Assembly: GCA_030248215.1 (NCBI GenBank)
Contig: JASANG010001276.1
Span: forward strand, 349,966-413,965
Direction: 5' to 3'
Length of the DNA: 64,000 nt
Source: Enoplolaimus lenunculus
Taxonomy: Eukaryota > Nematoda > Enoplea > Enoplida > Thoracostomopsidae
The first letter of the stretch is position 1. Each line of letters begins with the position of its first letter. This document shows positions 39,301-48,439 of the stretch, piece after piece. Position numbers and translations under genes: made by a program. The notes under the pieces are model-generated. The model saw nothing but the letters and a program-made list of their open reading frames with translations. It searched no databases and was not told the DNA's origin.

Positions 39301-42300
39301 CGCCCTTCAAAGTAACATTGGCCGTGATGATCATACGTGTAAACTAAATATTTCATGACAGGGTGGTAAAACCATATGCGACCGCGTTTGTGTTTCAATA
39401 AATTTTTGTAATGCTAAAATTGGCAATCACCCGGCATTATTGGTGGAAATATACAGCCGAACGGCGTATTTACTTTGAAACGAAAAATTGAAAACAAGAT
39501 TCATACGAATTCAGCATAAAATACCTCGAATGACGACGAACGCTGAGCGAAACAGATGATTAAGTTTACCCTACTTGACGACAGGGGTATCATCCAAAGC
39601 AGAGCTATACGCGGGTAAACGCGGATCGGGTTAGAAAACTTTGGCGCGGGTATACCCGCGAGTAAAAGGTTTCAAAGCGTAGGTAAAAAATTTGTTATCC
39701 AGCGTAGGTAAAAAATTTGTTATTCTTTAACCACCTGTAATTTGGATAACAAACGCTAGATTTAACTATATTAGCCCGATGTTTCGTTGTTTGACTTTTT
39801 ATATTGAATAACAGTGTGTTTCTCTATGTAACAGGCAGGGTACAACCGGAGGTCTGCATTCGACTCGGGCGACAAATTGGCTTTCTACCCTGCAGAAATT
39901 TTGGTAGAGGTTTCGGCAATTTTAGTAGTGTCATTTCTTACATTTTATAAAAATTGTTTCGTGGGGTTTGGTTTCTTTGCAACTTTCGAGCAATTTTTGA
40001 AGTTTGAATTTTGGCGATCTGTAAACAAGGCGGTTAAAGCGTACACTGCAAAAAATTTCTTAAAATTTACAATTTGAATACATTACTCGGGTAAAAAATC
40101 TTCACTCACTTGACACCACTGATTCAAAGAACCAATATTTTAGCCGTTTTTTGTACTGGCCTGGCCAAATCCAAATTCAACTCAACGCTAGTACAGTAGT
40201 GCTTAAAGAACCATAAAAGCGAAACAGTAAATGTAAAATAATTTCATCGTTTGTTTCTTGCTCTGTATACCCTGTATTTCGATTATTGTATTTGGACGAA
40301 CAACGTATCACCAGGTTTCCCTACAAACTTTTCATATTTCATTTTGAAAACTAAAAATGAACGTTCAAAGCTAAAACACAGCGTCAATTAGCATTCACAG
40401 TTCACAAAGTTTACCGTTCGTCAATCCAGTATAAACTAAAACAGAAACTGACTCTATTATAGCCCCACCGGAAAACGATCCGACCCTTTTCTATACATGG
40501 GCCAGCACTAATATAAAGTCAATTAGTAGTCGAATGTAAATTGCTGAGTTGAATTGAAACCTCAAAATAGGGCGACTGGATCTAGATTAATTGTCGTGCT
40601 TTTTATACGGCAACAATAATCGTCACTCAGAAGATAATACCATGAATAAGTTTACTTTTCTGAACGACAGTCACACTGGGTATCCATCGATTCAGATATG
40701 ATCCTTGTTTAAAAGGCGAATCCGACTGGTGCCGTTCTGTAGACCACGTCACTATTTGATAATGACGTAATTACTACATATTGCAGTGCAGGCATGTCAA
40801 CCTAAACACGGACATAACCGCAATTTAGAAACTTTTTGCACCTGACGGCGACAAAGTTTAGGTTACAAAGTGCAAAACTATAATTTTCCAAAAAAACTTG
40901 AGTTATTGACGATAAAGTCTATTAATTTTTACTCATAACAAATATGTTTTATTGACAAGTTAATAGCACACAACCGCAGCTTAAATTCTTGCTAGGACGG
41001 CCAAAATTAATGTAATGAATTACACCGCTTTACTGTTAGATCAATTAATGTTCTTCTCTGAGGGATTAAAGTGAATCAGGAACTGGGGAACTTAATTAAG
41101 GTTTACAATCCGGGCCAATGTAAAGAACATGGTCGGACAGTATTATAAGCATATTCCTTAGCCTAAGCCTAAGCCTAAGTGTAATAATGACCATATTTCT
41201 AAGCCTAAGCCTAGCCTAAGCCAAGTAAACAAAAATTAGTCAAAAGCTTACACAGCAAAAAATGGTGAGTCAAATTGACTCTCTCCGAAATAGGCTCTAC
41301 GGGACTACACAAATTGAGTCAAAATTCGACTCCGGCAGAGTCAAATTCGATTGACTGGGTCGCATGTTTGACTCTGGCAGAGTCGAATTTGACTCAGTTT
41401 GTGTAGTACCGTAGAGCCGATTTCATAGAGAGTCAATTTGACTCACCATTTTTTGCAGTGTAAGCTTACTGTTTTCTAGTCGCACAGAAAAACGTTCCGC
41501 CCCTGATCTTTACATGGGCCGCAAGCCGCAAGTTACGCTACTTTACCAGGGTAAATGAAAATTAATTAGTGTAAAAGTTTACGGAGGAAATCAAAGATAA
41601 CATTGTATTAAAAATTAAAGCCAAAATAAGCATCGTTGTAAGTTCCGGTGCCAACCGTTTTACGCAATAATATATTATTTTATATTTTGAACCAAAAACA
41701 CAAGACCTACGCCAGAAAATTTCTTACAGACAAGTGTAACAGTAATTAATTAACTCAAACGGAAACATAAATAATAGTTTGATATATTATTATTATCCAC
41801 ACCACGGCCGTAATTACGGCTGCGTACTCGATAAATATTTCTGTATCATTAAAAGAAGTCTATGGTACGAATATTTTCGCGTGCCCCCTGCATAAGTTTT
41901 TCTGCCCCCTCTATCAAGAATTTATGGTTGCGGTGGGGTGTCACATTCTTTCTGTGTACCGACAGATTTGACGCATTTCGGGTTTTGCTAACAAGACTAT
42001 TATTGGTATGTGTTCTACGCTTGGCTAATGACATTGTTTTGCGTGTTACAGTATTGCAACCCGAATAAGAGGGGCTTGATATTTATTTTGATCCTGCGCA
42101 GGACAATCTTGTTATTCGGTTACGAACAGTTATTTATTTTTAATTCGCTCAGTGTTACTTGGACGCAACAACGATCTTTTTTATATTGTTTATTTTGCGG
42201 AGAACTGACTTTCTTCGAAGAATTTCTGTACATCGACCGGGCCTATAGTCAAAGGGGGCCCAGAAGGTTGGGTTCGGCCTCCATGAATAAATTTTGGCCT

Positions 42301-45300
42301 CCCTGGAAAATTTTTAACGTTTGCTTGTAAGCTATCGAAAGCCTTTGTATGCCCCTACTGAAAAGTTTTAGCTCACCTAGCAAGGTGAGCTAGCTACTTA
42401 CTGAAATCGCCCTGCGCGCTAATCTTGTTTCAGAAATTAATCAAGTTTATGCCTGCGTTGTCTGAAGTGTCTGTTGCTTATTTCACCGCTCTAGACCATA
42501 CTTCCGCTTTGATGGCTTATATGGACTCGAATTAGGACTTATAGTCTATATCCATTCACTGACTGTAATTAGAGTTACGGACTCCTATTAATTGGGACTC
42601 AAAAAGCACTATTTTAAATGCCAATTTTGTACGAATCGTTAATGGCAACTACGCTGCAGAATATCATTAAAACGAGGTGATCAAACACGACGCCAGCTAA
42701 AAATTAAAACAATCACAAGATAAAAAGCATCAGAAGCATTCAAAGTTTTTCGGCTTTGAAAATTTTTGATTTTAACGGGTACACTTGTACACTATTTCCA
42801 CCAAACCGGTGTATGCCATTATGTGTAAATTTTGAAAGCTCAAAGTACAACAGAACGAATGAAAATTTTTTTTGGCTAAGGTAACTTTCCAATCCATTTC
42901 CTTTAGACACTATTTTATCAAAACACAAATGTGCCTTGAACTAAGCACATCTCAGACAGAAACTCAAGTTTCTGTTTGGGTTGATTATGCATCGTTAGTT
43001 TGCCACAGTCAGACTTAATTTTCAAAAATTTATCTTCTAAGTGCAAGGATACAGGCGGCGCATTTTATCCTATCAAACCCGATTGGGCCACTTATTTATA
43101 TTTTAGGAATAAAGTTTATGGGCATAAGACAATCGACCACTGTAAAGAACATGGGCAGAACAGTATTATAAGTATATTCCTAAGCCTAAGCCTAAACCTA
43201 AGCCAAGCAAAAAATCGTCTAAAGCTTAAGCTTACTCATTTTCTAGTCCCACAGAAAAACGTTCCGCCCCTGATCGTTACATGGGCCTGAGAATGAAACC
43301 TTTGTTGCGTTTCGCCGTAATTGTATGCACATCCATAAAAGCAGTAGAAAGCAGCTTTAATAGCATAGTACCACGCCGTGTAATAAATAATTGTCAATGT
43401 GGTTGTGGAAGCTGCGAACCTTGCGCAACATCAAACTGTCATTTTTGACCAGTACCAATTTAAAAAGCATTGTGTAGAATAGACACGGTCGCAATAGTAC
43501 AAAACAAACAGTCAAATCCCTACGGATTTGCAAACATTTTCATCGGCGACAGTTTTTGGCACCTTTGTACTTGCCCCACGCCCGTAGCCAGCTAACCATG
43601 CTGGGGGGGGCTAACAAATTTTTAGGGAGGGCATTCAAGGGGTTTTAATGACTTGCAAGCAAGGTCGAAAATTTTCTAGTTGGCGCCAAAATTTTTCCAA
43701 TGCCACCCCCCTTTGGCTACGGGCCCGAGGTGCCCCTTGCAGTGGAAAAGTTAACACCCATAGCATCAAATACCCCACGTATATATCTGACGCCGGTAGC
43801 AGTAGTGTAAGTATATTCCTAAGCATAAAGCGTAAGCCTATAACTAAGTCTAAGCAAAGTTATCTATTGTTGGGAACAATTGAACTACAGAAATATCAAG
43901 TTTTTAGCTCTATGATGCATAATTTATTCGACGAAATGATGGCAGATTTCTTCAAATATACGAGGTCAACGGGTCACTTATTACTTGCCTTAAGTACATA
44001 ATCATTCACAAATGTATGTTTTCAGGTTGACCATCCATATTTGTTTGTAGGGTTAAAATTTAAAAGTCTTAACTCTTCCTTGATCCTACTGCTAGACTTT
44101 AAACGTTCGCACGCCGCATAAATTTAAAAATTATCGCTTTAAATTCTAAATATCATGTTCATATTTTACAAAGAAGTTTACCACTGCGTATGGAAATCTG
44201 AAATTGAACAGAGTGATTGTCGCATCCATTTTAATCAACGTTTGGATTACTGAGTTGAATTATAAACTCAGAGAAAAAATTAGTTATTTCTGGTTTTATT
44301 CCTGAATAACAGTAAATGTAAACTCCCACTGAGCGGATTTAATTCCATGTAAGTTGATTAATTAACTCAGAATGAGTTATGTGTCGTCTTATATATATGT
44401 TGTGTAGCACCCCATTTTGAATTCATTGCAAATTTATCAATTTCATGGTATTTCATTTCGCAAATCGACTTTAAATTCATTCGATTTAAAATATAATATT
44501 AAATTTTTAGGGGCTAAACGATCTAAGCCAAGCAGTTGAATACTACAAACGAGTGATCAAGCAAGATAGTACGAACGTTGAAGCAATTGCATGCATTGGC
44601 GCACATCATTTTTATTCAGATCAGCCAGAAATTGCGTTACGATTTTACAGGTTAGTGACAGCGAAGCGAAAAAAAAGTATTATTTCGAATTTTTTTCATG
44701 CAGGATTTCATTTGATATCTAAAAACATTGATTAATAAATCAAATTTTGCTAGAACTCTAACTTCCACTCGGGACCGGAGCCAAGAGGAGGGGGGCAGGG
44801 GGGGCTCTGTTCCCCCTGGAAAAATTTTGGCCCCCATAGAAATGTTTCAACCCTGCTTATAACTCATTGAAAACCGTTGAATGTCTATCCTGAAAAATTT
44901 TTAGTACCCCTAGCAAGGTGAGCTGGCTACGGGCCTGCTTCCCCTAGTAAAAATCGACTTTATTATGGTCTTCATGTGCTTCAAGTTTTTGGCCCATGTT
45001 ACTTTAAGGGGCGTCCAGGTTTCGGGTGGGTCTATAAAATAGTAGGTTTAGATTCTAGATTACTTTTTTGCTTATGCTTAGGCTTAGGATTAGGCTTAGA
45101 AATACGCTTAATCTACTGTTACGCCCCGTAAAGTACTATAAGTTTTTAATGCAATGATTATTGAAGGTCGCGGTTAGGTGGTTCATGGCCTTCTAAACCA
45201 AAACATCAAGAAATTGTTGTCCAGTTATAACCAAAATGAATGAATGTTACTCGAAATAGGAATTGAATTCGGAATTCAAATTCTTCTTATCGGAAACTGG

Positions 45301-48059
45301 AATCGGAAAAATTTTGTTTATAGCAAATAACTTCAAGCGCATGCATGCAATTTAGATCAGAGGCAGATCGCTGGGCACGCCTGATATTTGTATACGAATC
45401 AGGACATTTTTGATTAGTTTTTGCAAAAACACAGAACTTATGTTTCTGATTTTTAGTCGCATATTTGACCTTTAACCCGTTGATTTTTAGGCGTTTACTT
45501 CAAATGGGAGTATTTAATGCGGAAATATTTGCTAATATTGGTCTATGCTGTTTCTACGCGCAACAGTATGATCTTGCAATTGGGTGTATGGAACGTGCTG
45601 TAGACATGGCTGATGACGACAGCGCAGCAGACGCGTGGTATAATATGGGTCATATTGCTTTGGTATTACGTTTTTTACCTTGCCAGTTAAACTTATACTT
45701 GATTGTATGAAGTGGTCAATCGAGAAATTTTTGACGAGGGTGCAATATATACTAGCGGTGAAACAAAGCAAGCTTTAGTACAACTTTTGGCCAATGTAAA
45801 GAACAGGGGCGGAACAGTATTAAAGCATATTCCTAAGCCTAAGCCTAAGCTTAAACCTAAGCCTAAGAGTAAGAATGAACATATTCCTATGACTAAGCCT
45901 AAGACTAAGCTTAAACCTAAGCCTAAGAGTAAGAATGAGCATATTCCTATGACTAAGCCTAAGCCTAAGTCTAAGCCAAGCAAAAAAATTAGTCTAAAGC
46001 TTAAGCTCACTCTTTTCTAGTCCTACAGAAAAATGTTCCGTCCCATATCTTTACATGGGCCAAATTTGTTAACTCAAATTTTAAGTTGTGTATCAAAAGG
46101 GTCGGCCGATCCTTGTTTGGATGGGGGGACATTGTTTGCGTTGCCGCCTTCGATAAGCCGGTATATGTATCTATATTTCAGAGTTAATTTCGTGTTTCAG
46201 GCAATGCTACGAGTGATCGTGGTATAAGCTGCACGTTTCGAAATGAACGCTTTTATAATCCGCGTCTGGAATGTTGTATTTTAGTGATGAATATACTTAT
46301 TGATTTGGTCAAACATTTTATTTCCAGGGTGTTGGCGATACAAATATGGCATTTCAGTGTTTTCGATTGGCGTTAGCGGCAAACAGTGAACACGCAGAGT
46401 CAATGGTTAATCTGGGAGTGCTCGAGATGAGAAAAGGAAATCGCGAAAAGGTAACAAAACTCCATAAAAATGCTGTTTTTGTTAATACTGCGATTTTGTT
46501 GAACATTAATATTGATGTTCGTGATTTTGGCCCATGTTACTTTAAGGGGCGTCCAGGTTTCTGGTGGGTTTATAAAAGAGTAGCTTTAGATTCTAGATTA
46601 CATTTTTTTCTTAGACTTAGTCTTAGGCTTAGGGTTAGGAACTCATTTTTACAACGCTTAGGCTTAGGCTTACGCTTAGCAATACACTTAATCTACTGTT
46701 ACGCCCCTAAATGTAACATTTGATTTTTTATACTACCATTTTGACTTAGTCAAACTGGACGAATTTTGTTGGACTTGACTTTTTGATAGTAAATTAACCA
46801 GAGACAGATATCGAAATCTGTTTGAAATTTGAAATAAAGAATTCGGTCGAAACTACATTGCAATTTGTTTTATATTTTAGGCACGGACACATTTCAAGAC
46901 AGCAATGAAAATTGGCAGTTATACGTTTGAACCTTTCTACAACTACGCGTTACTAACATTTGAGGTAAGCGCATATTATATAAACAGTTAAAGTAGATTT
47001 CTTTAGTAAATGTGTTTCACAACTGTGCGCTCTAATTTTGCGATGTGTACCGTGGCGAACAAGTGACATCATTGGGCAATGCATGGATCAAGGCCGTAAC
47101 AGTAGTATAAACATATTTTTAACACTAAGTCTTAGCCTAATCTAAAAATAGTCCAAAGCTACGCTACTCTATTGTAGGTTCTGCGGGAAAAAATTCCGCC
47201 CTTGACCTGTACATGAGCTAAATAATGTGAATTTAAAGACTGCAAAATTAAACTTATCACAACAAAAACAACAACGAAATAGGCTATATAGGCGATATGG
47301 CAAAATAAGATTTTTTCTAAAAAATGGATCCCTGTAAAGATCAGGGGCGGGACGTTTTCCAGTGGGACTAGAAATGAGTAAGCTTAAGCTTTAGACTAAT
47401 TTTTTGCTTGGCTTAGGCTTAGGCTTATGCTTAGATTTAGGCTCGTTCGTTACGCTTAGGCTTAGCAATGTGCTTATAATACTGTTCCACCTCTGTTCTT
47501 TACATTTTCCGAAAAATATCAACTTGAGAGTGATACTTCCGTAGGACGTTCTGTCCTACCCACCGATAGGGAAGTTACTTCAGTAAGCGTGTGTGGGTAT
47601 AGGATTATAAACACTTATATATATTCGCGAAAACAAATTTGTTTCAAGCAGGTAAATGACAAGTCGCTGATGTATTTTTATCTGCTCGGGTATACCGCAG
47701 ATTAGTTATAAAGTTACTTATCCTGTTACAACTCAGCTCCCCTCGTTAACAAATAATTGCGGCCATATAGATTTGAACCTACAATTTAATATTTCGTGTA
47801 AACATAATTCTTGTTTATATCTAGAAAAGTTTTTAACCAAAAACGTCTCTTAATAAATACATTCATGGGTTCCGTGGTATATACACCGAAGTTCACGGGT
47901 TAAGTATTTTTTATATCGACTTCAAATAACCATACATTCTAGGCTGGCGAGCTAGAACAAAGTTTCAACGCTGTAAAGAAATGTTTAGAGTTGTACCCGG
48001 AACATCCTGATTCACAGAAATTGTTGACAAATATTCAGAAACGGTTTATATCAGTTTAA
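24393..48059 (+). CDS. TTC8: TTC8/BBS8, BBSome tetratricopeptide subunit
   Basis: Subunit of the BBSome, the coat that carries membrane proteins in and out of cilia. Eleven exons: 24393-24494, 25596-25777, 25985-26144, 27297-27431, 28097-28270, 28582-28692, 44511-44650, 45491-45662, 46328-46450, 46881-46964, 47943-48059; 1500 nt, 499 aa, every junction in phase. Family signatures in order: RREYGRAAEECGKLLEKNPYDQ, AWTLKLQCLTKQVYIDE, EGIAESLFDENSLAQVARPG, QGGRPGTMEQALRTPRT, TARPVTSSTGRFIRLGTASM, then about eight TPRs from residue 190 on, including WKCQLGKCYYRLGLYRDAEK, NVEAIACIGAHHFYSDQPEI, GLCCFYAQQYDLAIG and VNLGVLEMRKGN. Length matches animal TTC8 (about 500-540 aa). Intron 6 is 15.8 kb and contains a GPCR gene on the other strand; all introns except 2 and 5 carry transposon remnants. 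Two candidate X-boxes precede the start. Confidence -1.
24502..24708. mobile_element. Fold-back MITE (GAGTCAA type) in TTC8 intron 1
   Basis: 207-bp near-palindrome. Ends cactacaaaaaatggtgag / ttttgcagtg, with arms containing gagtcaa, aaataggcttttt, gggactacacaaattgag and their complements. It starts 8 bases past the donor of TTC8 exon 1. Relatives: 29460-29658, 34020-34129, 41251-41460. Confidence -1.
24783..24841. repeat. Hairpin, ATATCATAT arms
   Basis: The arm ttgttgaatatcatat is followed about 25 bases later by atatgatattcaacaa, its exact complement. It could fold into a 16-bp stem in TTC8 intron 1. No TE link seen. Confidence -1.
25203..25320. mobile_element. MITE, CAGGCCCGTAGCC family, truncated
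   Basis: Right part only: ttttcaaccttgcttgtaac, gaacgcccctcctgaaaaa, then gcgagctggctacgggcctg. TTC8 intron 1. The left terminus is missing. Confidence -1.
26215..26366 (-). mobile_element. tRNA-derived SINE, minus orientation
   Basis: On the minus strand an A box (tatagctgagtggcgatgc) and a B box (aggttcgaaacctc) about 35 nt apart, then a body, then the family tail gaaatagaaaatattcaatg and gagaaagg. Other copies at 56853-56985 (+), 58681-58960 (-) and 63305-63440 (+, diverged). Lies in TTC8 intron 3. The head resembles a class II-like tRNA gene but is degenerate. Confidence -1.
27686..28018. mobile_element. MITE, CAGGGTGCAACCGG family (best copy)
   Basis: 333 bp with clear inverted ends: cagggtacaacccgagg and cctccggctgcaccctg, bearing ccgactccggctccgg and its complement next to them. 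TTC8 intron 4. Used as reference for copies at 4626, 20996 and 48599, and a fragment at 39836-39925. Confidence -1.
28913..29022 (+). mobile_element. Telomere-like MITE, subfamily A, 3'-truncated
   Basis: Starts ggccaatgtaaagaacagg gcggaacggtattataagc, then cctaagcctaag-type hexamers, and ends abruptly near 29022 without the right terminus. TTC8 intron 6. Confidence -1.
29312..29829. mobile_element. MITE, CTGTAGTGACCCG family, with nested fold-back MITE
   Basis: Ends ctgtagtgacccgaataag and cttattcgggtcactaca. Interior phrases: gagtcccaatcgatagg, tagagtccctaaaccc, ataaagttgagttcgaaac, tatcgctcaagc. A fold-back MITE sits inside it at 29460-29658. Full relatives: 30278, 42050, 58163 and 62147. 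A flanking TA in the 58163 copy suggests Tc1/mariner-like TA targeting. Confidence -1.
29460..29658. mobile_element. Fold-back MITE (GAGTCAA type), nested
   Basis: Near-perfect palindrome: cactgtaaaaaatggggag ... ctccccattttttacagtg, with arms carrying tgactcccccggaaacagg and ctgactacacaaactgag. TA on both sides. Inserted into the 29312-29829 element, hence younger than it. Confidence -1.
30278..30727. mobile_element. MITE, CTGTAGTGACCCG family, inverted copy
   Basis: Begins ggtagtgacccgaataagag and ends ctcttattcgggtcactacag; internal order is the reverse of the copy at 29312. TTC8 intron 6. Confidence -1.
30945..31175. mobile_element. MITE, CTGTAGTGACCCG family, half copy
   Basis: Only the right half is left: cagtttaaagt-type start replaced by other sequence, then ctctaattagggtttagg, gattgggactcaaaatgg and a diverged end cttatttggatcattacag. 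Confidence -1.
31535..33664 (-). CDS. Intronless class A GPCR, FMRFamide-receptor-like, nested in TTC8 intron 6
   Basis: 709 aa, one exon, opposite strand to its host gene. Seven membrane segments: TM1 about 90-113 (GILCNG, N105), TM2 about 121-148 (GFDCVFS, D133), TM3 about 178-200, TM4 about 214-230, TM5 about 263-292 (FVFLLPFALIACMNVKIV), then a loop of roughly 290 residues, TM6 (TVTFLFIICNILPCGLHLLE) and TM7. N-glycosylation sites NRS, NLT, NLS and NAS lie in the extracellular N-terminus. TM3 ends VERLIAVTQPLRA (ERL where DRY is usual) and TM7 ends SFSTLSAIVYYQYSEKYR, which lacks NPxxY but matches the FMRFamide/FRPR group's ...FIIYCxFxxKFR layout. Likely a neuropeptide receptor; the ligand is not predictable. 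The Ser/Asn-rich third cytoplasmic loop is unusually long. Confidence -1.
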   Translation of the reverse strand: MTKWFNTETDLQHSNRSSAPSTQAPGLFLAKFYNTFQETRLFDSTVNLTAGKDQFRLSTNLSLIHTAIINASEQLTILRSNQLYKQHFIIAYIYCFVGIVGILCNGWSTVMFLHRKMRNHPINILLGAQSGFDCVFSALFAPTFAVPVLLVQLYPERTVLTMGPITIYRIVTLGAYPVLMTCQTCAVWLFVTITVERLIAVTQPLRAAMHFSNLRALFIVMVLAMSSFAYNIPRFFEYCVIAPNSAKPEQLAPSRWLRDSQLYLTLYATAFYTLFVFLLPFALIACMNVKIVQSIRRSDRTRLMMSNRTHHIKSSLEQPRHRMRKTPPVLTVINANDTLSRTSITHNSYLATKLENNYSAIFKLSTVPMIGFETKTVRQYRSSQDLSSLSKYAGSPIERRSLWPMVQKLSTSMSYLHGNNGFFDTGNRPESNNLVNETLVSVKMPANNDVSTEQLSENSPVPAAQYSTLETSIRVPILNTQKDKPIASTHEAEKRRQIHAENMSYDHLSNDIPSRNGVHSTSLSKSNLFTTQAEHNYPTIINSISSQKTKNRYISRIENCIVRKQIVGRCRKASTLSSGKNASPTTCDKSNRISCMTVTVTFLFIICNILPCGLHLLEAVSSETFYNSAVTLWVVMLSNCLVISFSTLSAIVYYQYSEKYRYLTNHYLRSMARCITVLQASERSQYSTLFSTTTTTTKPATATFVTSHV
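33920..34015. repeat. End of CTGTAGTGACCCG MITE plus copied flank
   Basis: gtcccttctcttattcgtg followed by tcagtacagtatgtaaatttcacctgcagcgctat and ctgtgccaactg. The same MITE end with the same downstream flank exists at 29805-29873. Shared flank means a segment of the intron was duplicated, not that two separate insertions occurred. Confidence -1.
34020..34129. mobile_element. Fold-back MITE (GAGTCAA type), deleted copy
   Basis: 110 bp: cactacaaaaaatttgaca ... gagtcaatttgactcacc and ttttgcagt. It lacks most of one arm. Directly follows the duplicated flank at 33960-34015. Confidence -1.
34453..34852. mobile_element. MITE, CTGTAGTGACCCG family, right end missing
   Basis: ctgtagtgtcccgaataagag then a G run, agtcccactcaattggag, agtccctaaaccctaag, ataaagttgagtttgaaac; stops at ataacagtcc (34852) before the right terminus. 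Confidence -1.
34853..36335. other. TTC8 intron 6 interior, no gene or known repeat
   Basis: Unique-looking AT-rich sequence. No exon with splice signals and no match to the element families listed elsewhere. Confidence -1.
36336..36548 (+). mobile_element. Telomere-like MITE, subfamily A
   Basis: ggccaatgtataggccagg gcggaacagtattattagc at the left, cctaag/aagcct hexamers inside, right end gttccgcccctgatctctac atgggcc. Both termini present. Confidence -1.
36800..37030. repeat. GC-rich segment shared in part with 57635-57822
   Basis: Contains ggtggcgccagtgccgccg and atggggggtggctgctccgg. The phrase ggtggctgctccg with a preceding run of G also occurs, inverted, at 57640-57665. Probably a dispersed repeat; family not recognised. 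Confidence -1.
37667..37829. mobile_element. MITE, CAGGCCCGTAGCC family
   Basis: ggcccgcaacgaaggccagg ... ggggggctcagcccccttgg ... gatgagctggctatgggcctg. TTC8 intron 6. Confidence -1.
38201..38365. mobile_element. MITE, CAGGCCCGTAGCC family (clear copy)
   Basis: 165 bp, starts caggcccgtagccagctcacc and ends ccttggttacgggcc. Inside: gagttacaagcaaggttgaa and catggggggctgagcccctcc. Best view of both termini. Confidence -1.
38366..39138. other. TTC8 intron 6 interior, nothing recognised
   Basis: No gene and no family member identified between the MITEs at 38201 and 39139. Confidence -1.
39139..39323 (-). mobile_element. Telomere-like MITE, subfamily C
   Basis: ggcctatgttagtttaagg ggcgtctaggtttctggtgg ... 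cttaggcttagg ... ctgttccgcccttcaaagt aacattggcc. Compared with subfamily A, both TIRs carry the TTACTTTTAGGGGCGT version. Confidence -1.
39836..39925. mobile_element. Fragment of CAGGGTGCAACCGG MITE
   Basis: cagggtacaaccggaggtctgc then ccctgcagaaattttggtag; the rest is lost or diverged. Confidence -1.
41113..41520 (+). mobile_element. Telomere-like MITE, subfamily A, with nested fold-back MITE
   Basis: ggccaatgtaaagaacatgg ... cctaagcctaagcctaag ... ttctagtcgcacagaaaaac gttccgcccctgatctttac atgggcc. A 210-bp fold-back MITE splits it at 41251-41460, between aaaagctta and agcttactg. Confidence -1.
41251..41460. mobile_element. Fold-back MITE (GAGTCAA type), nested
   Basis: cacagcaaaaaatggtgag ... 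ctcaccattttttgcagtg; arms include aaataggctctacgggac and its complement. Younger than the telomere-like MITE that it interrupts; TA on each side. Confidence -1.
42050..42605. mobile_element. MITE, CTGTAGTGACCCG family, with nested CAGGCCCGTAGCC MITE
   Basis: Left end cagtattgcaacccgaataag agg, then the family's interior (cttgttattcggttacgaac ... gactcgaattaggacttatag ... ctattaattgggactcaaaa); right end lost. The 42238-42397 element splits it. Confidence -1.
42238..42397. mobile_element. MITE, CAGGCCCGTAGCC family, nested
   Basis: gggcctatagtcaaaggggg ... ttttaacgtttgcttgtaag ... tagcaaggtgagctagcta. Sits inside the 42050-42605 element. Confidence -1.
43135..43287 (+). mobile_element. Telomere-like MITE, subfamily A, short copy
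   Basis: gaccactgtaaagaacatgg ... cctaagcctaagcctaaac ... gttccgcccctgatcgttac atgggcc; 153 bp, fewer hexamers than most. Confidence -1.
43577..43727. mobile_element. MITE, CAGGCCCGTAGCC family
   Basis: acgcccgtagccagctaacc ... gacttgcaagcaaggtcgaa ... ctttggctacgggccc. Confidence -1.
44768..44938. mobile_element. MITE, CAGGCCCGTAGCC family, TTC8 intron 7
   Basis: actcgggaccggagccaag ... ggggctctgttccccctgg ... gcaaggtgagctggctacgg gcctg. Confidence -1.
44991..45135 (-). mobile_element. Telomere-like MITE, subfamily C, TTC8 intron 7
   Basis: ggcccatgttactttaagg ggcgtccaggtttcgggtgg ... cttatgcttaggcttagg ... ctgttacgccccgtaaagta. Right TIR slightly eroded. Confidence -1.
45789..46061 (+). 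mobile_element. Telomere-like MITE, subfamily A (long copy), TTC8 intron 8
   Basis: 273 bp: ggccaatgtaaagaacagg ggcggaacagtattaaagc, two blocks of cctaagcctaag arrays linked by agtaagaatgagcatattc, then cacagaaaaatgttccgtccc and tttacatgggcc. Shows an internal duplication of the array block. An ORF across it encodes KPKPKP repeats purely because of the hexamers. Confidence -1.
46529..46720 (-). mobile_element. Telomere-like MITE, subfamily C, TTC8 intron 9
   Basis: ggcccatgttactttaagg ggcgtccaggtttctggtgg ... cttaggcttaggcttacgc ... ctgttacgcccctaaatgta acatt. Begins 79 bases past the donor of TTC8 exon 9. Confidence -1.
47074..47218 (+). mobile_element. Telomere-like MITE, subfamily B, TTC8 intron 10
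   Basis: gggcaatgcatggatcaagg ccgtaacagtagtataaac ... aaaaattccgcccttgacct gtacatgagc. The interior has few intact hexamers. Confidence -1.
47326..47510 (-). mobile_element. Telomere-like MITE, subfamily A, TTC8 intron 10
   Basis: cctgtaaagatcaggggcgg gacgttttccagtgggact ... gcttaggcttaggcttatgc ... ctgttccacctctgttcttt acat. Confidence -1.
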
Positions 48060-48125
48060 AAATATTAAATCATGTTTGAAGTATACTGAATGATGCTGCT
48101 AATACAAATGTCGGAAAATGTGTGA

Positions 48126-48131
48126 AATAAA
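48126..48131 (+). terminator. Candidate TTC8 polyadenylation signal
   Basis: AATAAA 67 bases after the TTC8 stop codon, followed by a T/G-rich stretch (tttgctgtttgcagtttgt). Confidence -1.
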
Positions 48132-48439
48132 TTTGCTGTTTGCAGTTTGTATTGACCAACATTAATGTTAAGATTGTTGCTGTACTACAATTTCAGCTCT
48201 ATTAATAATCTGTGATGCAGCCTTGATGTTTTTTCGAGCAATTTCATTTTTAAATGATTTCCAAGCTGAATGAAGTGATCAATAACACTTTTTGATCTCT
48301 CTCAGGCGGTAGGTATCAAAAGGTTGTGAAAGTGTCAGCTTTGTGCACAAAACTGATTATCATATTCGCGTAGATAGCACCAAAAATGGAAGTTTCTGTG
48401 ACAAATTCTCGCAATTTCTGCGCGATGCGTGTCAAATGT

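Noticed and set aside
45703-46020. Lys/Pro-rich protein of 105 aa (KPKPKLKPK repeats); likewise 49562-50017 and 60742-60930
   Set aside because: The residues are a translation of CCTAAG hexamers inside MITEs; reverse-strand ORFs give mirror LGLGL repeats. No splice or start context.
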